Below are positions 33,767-39,348 of a DNA stretch of 39,348 bases, in pieces. The stretch comes from Batkoa obscura (Eukaryota; Entomophthoromycota; Entomophthoromycetes; Entomophthorales; Batkoaceae). The notes under the pieces were generated by a model. The model was not told the origin of the DNA, made no database searches, and worked only from the letters and a program-made list of their open reading frames with translations. Position numbers and translations under genes: made by a program. The stretch spans positions 1 to 39,348 of the forward strand of contig JASVEC010000158.1 of NCBI GenBank assembly GCA_030770535.1. Reading direction: 5' to 3'. The stretch's first letter is position 1. Each line of letters starts with the position of its first letter.

Positions 33767-33870
33767 TTATGGGGATGTATTTTTGGGTTTAATAATTTTA
33801 CTAATAATTTTTCCGCTCAAATAGTACTTAAAAATGGAAAAGCGATGAAGCCAAAAAAACATCCCCTTAT
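33767..33870 (-). mobile_element. MITE, GGGGATGT-TIR family, copy 8
   Basis: 104 bp with good ends, TTATGGGGATGTATTTTT and AAAACATCCCCTTAT. The core is TTTCCGCTCAAATAGTACTT. It shares the G/C change in GAGCGGAAA with copy 7, so the two are probably closely related or duplicated in inverted form. Confidence 0.8.
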
Positions 33871-34248
33871 GTTATATTCAATTGAACTAGTTGTAATTAG
33901 ATTTTTGAAGTTGATAGTTTAGAATTTAGCTTATATTTTTCAATATTCATTCTTTTTTCTCAAGCTTCTATTTTTTTTCGAAAACCTTAAAAGAGCAGAC
34001 AAGATCACAAAGACTTCTTTGTGGAAAACATTTTTAATTCACAATACATAAAAAGTTTTTATCTTTTCATTAGTTTACAGTGGGCCATTTTGCTCAACTA
34101 TTTTTTATATAAAAGTTTAAGAATCTAGCTAAATTGTAGAAAGATTTTTTTGACTTAGATCTCAGTTTGCAAAATTTAGATGACTTATTTCAAAAGCAAG
34201 TAAGGATTTAGTTTATTAGTATTTACGCTTCCTCTATAACTTTTTCAA

Positions 34249-34453
34249 TATAGGGTTTTTCATGAACTTATATTTTTAAGCAATATTGAATTAATGAATT
34301 CGCATTCACCAGAGCACATAAACTTAAATTCATAAATCATTACTAAGTTTAAGAAACAGATCCAAACTATTTGTATTTAATTTTATAATTCTAATGCATC
34401 AAACTTTTTTCAATATTGCTCAAAAAATATATAAGAACTCATGAAAAACTTTA
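34249..34453. repeat. Foldback (inverted-repeat) element, possible second MITE family
   Basis: The left arm at 34249-34290 (GGTTTTTCATGAACTTATAT ... GCAATATTGAA) matches the reverse complement of 34406-34453 at roughly four in five positions with small gaps. The spacer is about 115 bp. It is non-coding. Its ends do not resemble the GGGGATGT family. Confidence 0.6.
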
Positions 34454-35640
34454 ATACAGAATAGATTGAGCTTGGATTTAATCTAACTTATGTTTTGGAT
34501 AGATTTTAATACATTTGTTATAAACCTATAAACGATAATATATATTTATTTTTAGACGTTAACTGTTGATAAATAAGTGTTACTAATCAACAGTTCCAAA
34601 TATCAGATGCTTAAGGAATGGGTTTTAATATGAAAGAATAGTTTTAAATATCCCGGAGTTTAACAAAGAACCATATTTGATAAAAACTTTTTATAAAAAA
34701 ATTATAGCTGGCATGGCGTTTGCTTAAATTTCAAGTATGGTGTTTTATTTTATTTGTCCGCGCCTCAACTTATTGATCAAATCTGATATTTAAAAAGGAT
34801 CAACTTACAAAATTCCTTATTATTGAGGTAAAAATTTCCAAAAAACTTGGTATTAGGACTAAGAACCTCTCCTCTAACCTAGTTATTCTAGAAACTTGAG
34901 ATTTTTTCTTGTTTTTCATTCTTTTGTTCCTTTCTAAACATTCAAACTTAATATCAGATTAATAACTCCGATTTAGAAACATTATTATTATTATATAGTA
35001 TTATATATATATAAACCTAATTTTAAACCCAAGCTATCAAGCACACAACCTATAAGATCACCTACTTTATAATATTAAATTTCCATTTTTTTGTAATTAA
35101 GCTAAAGGATACGTTTGTCCATTTTTAATAGAATAAAAGGACCGTTGAAAGGGGATCTGGGGACGCGTTATTACAATAAAATATTCATTAAGAATTCTTT
35201 TAAAATTAAATTGATAATGTCAAGATGGAACTAATATATTAAGTTAAAATCATTTTGATAGATTAAGGATATAGAATAACTATAAACAATATATTATGTT
35301 TTTTATTAAAATTTATTACTAATATTAGTAATAACAATAAATTATTTAAACATTGACTTTATTAAATGCAAATTTAGAGTACAGAAATAACAGGTTTAAG
35401 CGACAACCAAGATTAGGTAGAAGATAAAGTAGTTTGATTCAGTAACATTTTTATCATTGGCTACAAACTTGAACAACCACACAACAAAAAAAAGCATGAA
35501 AATTTAGATCTAATGACCTCATAAATTCATTGGACAGAATAGAAATTACAGAAAAAACTATAAATAAGCATCTTCAAGAAGAATGACTATTAATTTTTTT
35601 ATAAAAAGCATCAAAAGATAGTTTTTAATTTTGTTCTATA

Positions 35641-37263
35641 ATGATACAGTCAAATGCTATCGTTAACAGTTATCGTATCAATGGTCACAAGAGAAAAGCA
35701 AGTAGAGAAGTTAGGAACGAAAAATTAGTGAATAGTTACTTACGTAGTGGTCAAACAATGCGTGCTATTATGGATGGTGATTTGACTAGTTTAAATGAGA
35801 ATGACATTAAAGATTTAAATGTCTATTTTGGCAACAATAACTCTGGAAATCACCTCGATAAGTTTATATTAAACAATCGTACTTTAAATCATGTGATGAG
35901 CAAAGTATTAACTAAAATTATTCAATCTCCGAGCTTAGGCATCAATTTATTAATATTAAATAGCATCTCTATTGATTTTAATTCGCTGAATCATATCATT
36001 CTTTCCATAGCTAAATCAAAATCACTCAAAAAATTAGTGTTAAAGCAGATTAAGTTCGATAGAAGAATTGTACAGCCCTTTTTTGAGTCTCTCCAACGAA
36101 ATAAAGCAAGTCAATTGTCCACCATCCTAATTGAAAACATTAGTTTAGATAAATCCTTTTGTAAAGCATTTGCTACTTATTTTCCAAAAAACTTAGACTT
36201 GAAAGCATTAAGTTTATCCAATTGTTCTATTGATAATGATTCCTTTAAAAGTATTGCCCCAATCTTACATAACAATAATACAATCCAAGAATTGAACTTG
36301 AGTCATAATTTAATTGGAGCTAACGGAACCGATATATTATATCAGACTCTAATATTCAATCACACTCTTGCTTATTTAAGTTTAGAGGGTAATAATATTG
36401 GACCAAGAGGATGTGAGAGATTAGCTTCCTGTTTAGAACTCAATTCTTCAATAAAATATTTGAATCTTAACTACAATAATATTGGGGATCTTGGAGTCCG
36501 TCATTTGTATTCTGTGTTGAAAGATAACAAAACCCTTCATTGCTTAAAGTTAGCTCAAAATCGATTGAGTGAAGATTCTTGTATTCCATTAAAAGCAGCT
36601 TTATTAAAGAATCATAATTTAAGCCAACTTGATCTATCTAATAACATGATTAATAGTAATGGAGGTGTCATTCTTTCAGAAGGATTAAAAGGCAATCAAG
36701 GGATCCAAGAGTTATTGCTAAATAATAACAATCTAGGAAATCAAGGTATAAGTAGTATGTTACAGGCCATGAGTGTTAATAAAACATTGCAACATATTGA
36801 TTTAAAGGATAACAATATACAAGATCCTACCATTTACAGTAATTTAATTAGTAGCTTATTTCACAACCAACAATTAAAAGTGTTGAACATCAACTATGAT
36901 TTTGAAGGTTGGGAAAGTATCTATTCGGAAATTCAATCCATTTTAATTAACAACTTTTTATTTTATAAAGAAAAGGTTGCTTCTGCCCTTGAAATGTTAA
37001 CCCTTGTACGTTTGTTATTATGTGGTAAAAAGAGTGGAATGGAGTTTAGTAATGAAATTTTGGAGTATATTGCAATTGGAGCAGATAAGAAAAGGGTATT
37101 ATCTTCTAAACAATGTCATCAAATCTTGAAGTTTGGGAGGGATAAAACTAAGTTGAATGAAAAAGTGACTAAATTAAATTATTTAAAGTTTGTTTTTGGG
37201 AATGAATTCAATTATTATCCTGTCCCTGTTTGCCACTCCGCTTTAACTTATACTTTTGATTAG
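35641..37263 (+). CDS. RNI-type leucine-rich-repeat protein
   Basis: A 540-aa single-exon protein. From about residue 180 to 400 it has seven or so ~28-residue leucine-rich repeats of the ribonuclease-inhibitor class: ALSLSNCSIDNDSFKSIAPI, ELNLSHNLIGANGTDILYQT, YLSLEGNNIGPRGCERLASC, YLNLNYNNIGDLGVRHLYSV, CLKLAQNRLSEDSCIPL, QLDLSNNMINSNGGVILSEG and ELLLNNNNLGNQGISSMLQA. Earlier weaker repeats start near residue 85. The N-terminus is basic and the last ~110 residues are helical without repeats. No NACHT, F-box, kinase or membrane segment is seen, so it is probably a protein-binding scaffold. Such repeats occur in Rna1 (RanGAP), tropomodulin/CARMIL and NLR proteins; none of these is a clear match over the full length. 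Confidence 0.8.
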   Translation: MIQSNAIVNSYRINGHKRKASREVRNEKLVNSYLRSGQTMRAIMDGDLTSLNENDIKDLNVYFGNNNSGNHLDKFILNNRTLNHVMSKVLTKIIQSPSLGINLLILNSISIDFNSLNHIILSIAKSKSLKKLVLKQIKFDRRIVQPFFESLQRNKASQLSTILIENISLDKSFCKAFATYFPKNLDLKALSLSNCSIDNDSFKSIAPILHNNNTIQELNLSHNLIGANGTDILYQTLIFNHTLAYLSLEGNNIGPRGCERLASCLELNSSIKYLNLNYNNIGDLGVRHLYSVLKDNKTLHCLKLAQNRLSEDSCIPLKAALLKNHNLSQLDLSNNMINSNGGVILSEGLKGNQGIQELLLNNNNLGNQGISSMLQAMSVNKTLQHIDLKDNNIQDPTIYSNLISSLFHNQQLKVLNINYDFEGWESIYSEIQSILINNFLFYKEKVASALEMLTLVRLLLCGKKSGMEFSNEILEYIAIGADKKRVLSSKQCHQILKFGRDKTKLNEKVTKLNYLKFVFGNEFNYYPVPVCHSALTYTFD

Positions 37264-38299
37264 TTTATGTTGAATCTATTTATATTCATCTTTTATCCTT
37301 CCTTTATCTTTTATTTTTTTTGTTTAAAAAGTGAATAAAATTTTAGTTTTGATTATTAAAATAAGGGATATTTCTATATTTGGTAAATTAGGGGACAGAA
37401 GTTATTGAGATTGAAACAGTACTTAAAAAGTGATATAATAGTAGTAAGCTTCTAAATTTATAAAAACAATAATAATAACAATAATATTATAAAATAATAC
37501 TAATTAGTTATAATTTCACCATGTAAAATTAAATTTAAAACCTATTGAATATTGAATAGATGAAGTCAAGGGTTTAATAGAAATGGTAATTTTAAACAGT
37601 TTTTTATTTCCTTCAATTTCTTGAGATCACAATATGCTACAAGTAGTTTATTGACAAAGAAATTATAAGTTAGTGATAGGGAGGCAGAGGTCAGGGGTAT
37701 AATTTTTTTATCTAGATCTATTTAAAGGGAGCTGAGATACAATTCAAAAATGATTTCCAGGGCATGGAATTTTACATATTGATAAAAAAAGAACACTTGA
37801 AGGACCTTTTTGATCCTTAATAAACGGTAGTTCTGTATTGATAAATTTGACAAAAAACAAATGAAAAAAAGTCATAAATAATTCAATAAGGGGTTTTAGA
37901 ATTGCTTGTATTATTAATATTAAAGTTTAGGTGTCAAAAAGTACAATAAATAACGGATGAACATGAGTTCTGAAATGAAAATGAAACTGAAGTTAAAAAA
38001 TTAAAAACTAAGATTACATTTTAGTAAGCTAATAATAGGTAATATAAATATATATATATATTAGAGCTATAAAGTTCATACCAATAACTGTAAGGTTATT
38101 AATCAATCACTAAAACAACGTTAAAACTTGTTTCACATCCATTAGTATTTAGACTGTCTTATAAACATGTTAGAGTAAAGCATACATTAGTTAATAACTC
38201 ATATTGTTCTTTATTGATCTATTCTCAGAAGTCATTAGCTAGCTGTCCTTTTATACTATAGCGGCCAATGACTTTGGCAAAGGTTAGCCCTATATAATG

Positions 38300-38332
<33 letters not shown>

Positions 38333-38464
38333 TCTGTTAATCTAAATTGCTTTATTTATTGGGTTGATATCTAAAGCTGTCCCCATACAATCAGTTAATT
38401 ATCATATCTCATAGTTTATTTCTCCCCTATAAAAAATCAATACCTCAAAGCTCACAAAAATAAA
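37264..38464. other. Convergent intergenic region
   Basis: 1.2 kb between the LRR gene and the 3' end of aspartokinase. It is AT-rich and non-coding, with a TAA microsatellite at 38301-38330 and a short AT run near 38045-38062. Confidence 0.5.
38301..38330 (+). repeat. (TAA)10 microsatellite
   Basis: Ten perfect TAA units in the 3' intergenic region next to aspartokinase. Confidence 0.95.
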
Positions 38465-39348
38465 TTAAAAAGACATCCTACCATCCTTAGCTTCCAATTT
38501 CTCCGTCTCTCCCAATAATAATTGTTTATGGATGGTATTTAAAGCTTGTGGAACACTAGCTTTTGAAATAACACCTGAAATATTAATTTCAGAAGAACCT
38601 TGAGATATCATTTCTAAATTAGCACGTAAAAAATTCAAAGTTAAAGATAAATAGATAATATAATATAGTAATGTAAATTAAATTATTTTTAAAAAAAGGA
38701 TATCTGCCATTGATAAAGCTTTGAAAAAAGCTTTAGCTACTCCAGGTCGTTGTTTCATTTGACCACCAATTAAACTAATAATTACTAAATCTTTAAGCAC
38801 TTGAACCTAAAACAATAATTCAATATTAATATTTTGTAACATTTAAAAAAGAATAAAAAGTACTTACAAACCCTACTTGATTTAAGTCATCTACAGCCTT
38901 TGTCAGCCTTTCTTCGTCTGGTTTAGATAGAGCCATTGATAAATTAACTTCAGATGTAGATACTAAATCTGCAATCAATTGGTAATCATTTAGAATTTTA
39001 AACACTTTTTTTAAAAAATCAAAGGATCTAGATTTTCGATTGGATTGTACATTTAATACTACTACTTCTTCTTTAACACAAACAGCGGTTGCTAACCCTA
39101 ACACTTCATTTTCATTTCCAACTTTTTTTCGTCCAATGGTTGTACCTTTTATTTCTTGATCCTTTCCATTGACATTACAAATTCGAATTGTAATCTCTTG
39201 TTTACTAGCTATTTCAATAGCCATTGGATGCACTGCTTCGGTGCCATAATAAGTTAATTCATATGCTTCTTCAATTGTAACAAATGGTAAGATCTTAGAT
39301 TCTTTGACTATACTTGGATCTGCAGTATAAATCCCATCAATATGTTTC
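38465..39348 (-). CDS. HOM3: Aspartokinase, C-terminal part (5' end outside window), with AT-AC intron
   Basis: Aspartate kinase, the first step from aspartate to threonine, methionine and homoserine in fungi. Exons in transcript order: 39348-38868, 38806-38704 and 38625-38465. The first holds the end of the kinase domain (IDGIYTADPSIVKESKILP, then EELYY-like AYELTYYGTEAVHPMAIEIA) and the first ACT domain (VVVLNVQSNRKS, LLTSEV-like LVSTSEVNLSMAL). The second gives VQVLKDLVIISLIGGQMKQ and FFKALSMAG. The third gives ANLEMISQGSSEINISGVIS, completing the second ACT domain, where allosteric threonine inhibition acts in the family. The intron between exons two and three starts ATATCCTTTT and ends AC, matching minor-spliceosome rules. 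Without removing exactly that segment the conserved ACT sequence is broken. Confidence 0.93.
38626..38703 (-). other. U12-type AT-AC intron in aspartokinase
   Basis: A 78-nt intron on the minus strand. Its 5' end is ATATCCTTTT, the exact minor-class AT-AC donor; it ends TTTTTTAC. ATCTTTAACT, matching the U12 branch consensus TTCCTTAACT at eight of ten places, lies with its branch A about 15 nt before the end. Removal restores MAGANLEMISQG in frame. No GT-AG alternative keeps the frame. Confidence 0.85.

Larger units (their letters stand above)
33065..35640. other. Gene-poor region with two MITEs and a foldback repeat
   Basis: About 2.6 kb without a recognised gene, AT-rich throughout. It holds MITE copies at 33349-33452 and 33767-33870, a 17-nt palindrome at 33315-33331 (GCGAGTTTTAAACTCGC), and an inverted-repeat element at 34249-34453. 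ATTGG at 35456-35460 is 181 bases before the LRR gene start. Confidence 0.55.

Noticed and set aside
38301-38330. TAA repeat as a functional element
   Set aside because: A plain microsatellite in intergenic sequence.
1-39348. CRISPR arrays, operons, bacterial or organellar segments
   Set aside because: No direct-repeat arrays with spacers; genes have spliceosomal introns throughout and standard nuclear codon use.

Overview
The window looks like nuclear DNA of an AT-rich, early-diverging fungus. The standard code is in use, since TAA, TAG and TGA all end clear genes. Genes carry many very short introns: I placed 49 GT-AG introns, most of 41-58 nt. A fungal-type transcription factor middle-homology domain and an aspartokinase (absent from animals) point to fungi. 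An RBBP6-like protein with an RS tail, a CaaX-ended NAP1 and one apparent U12-type AT-AC intron fit an early-diverging lineage (for example an Entomophthoromycotina-like fungus) better than a yeast. The exact taxon is a guess.

Layout, left to right. At 1-711 is the 3' end of the ribonucleotide reductase large subunit gene, with a run of small indels near the window edge. At 1520-4201 is an SH3 + TBC Rab-GAP. At 4933-5385 is a CHCHD2/Mix17-type mitochondrial twin-CX9C protein. At 6194-8225 is Sas10/Utp3 (SSU processome). At 8962-11358 is Mpe1/RBBP6 (DWNN, zinc knuckle, RING, RS tail). At 11873-12805 (minus) is a BAP31/Yet-family ER protein built from tiny exons. From 12806 to 17056 is a gene desert holding an inverted pair of old retroelement relics and five copies of a ~105 bp MITE. 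At 17057-19156 is the TFIIF large subunit (RAP74/Tfg1). At 19949-22668 is a SAPS-domain PP2A/PP6 (Sit4) regulatory subunit. At 23095-25242 (minus) is NPRL3/Npr3, divergent from a 71-aa unknown gene at 25342-25601. At 26067-28329 is EXO1. At 29715-31133 is NAP1. At 31325-33064 (minus) is a fungal transcription factor with an unusual CCHC-like N-terminus. A second gene-poor stretch (33065-35640) carries two MITEs in opposite orientation and a further foldback repeat. At 35641-37263 is an RNI-type leucine-rich-repeat protein. At 38465-39348 (minus, 5' end outside) is aspartokinase.

The genes are ordinary housekeeping neighbours (transcription, RNA 3'-end formation, ribosome biogenesis, DNA repair, TORC1 control, chromatin, trafficking, amino-acid synthesis), with no sign of a functional cluster. 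The notable material lies in gene structure: an AT-AC intron in aspartokinase, micro-exons of 23-33 nt in BAP31, an alternative acceptor that would remove the NAP1 prenylation motif, a 45-nt stop-free intron inside the Mpe1 RING, and an 8-nt GT...AG interruption in the Rab-GAP. CCAAT boxes lie about 85-110 bp upstream of several start codons. All exon models were made by eye from reading-frame continuity and family knowledge, and need RNA evidence.
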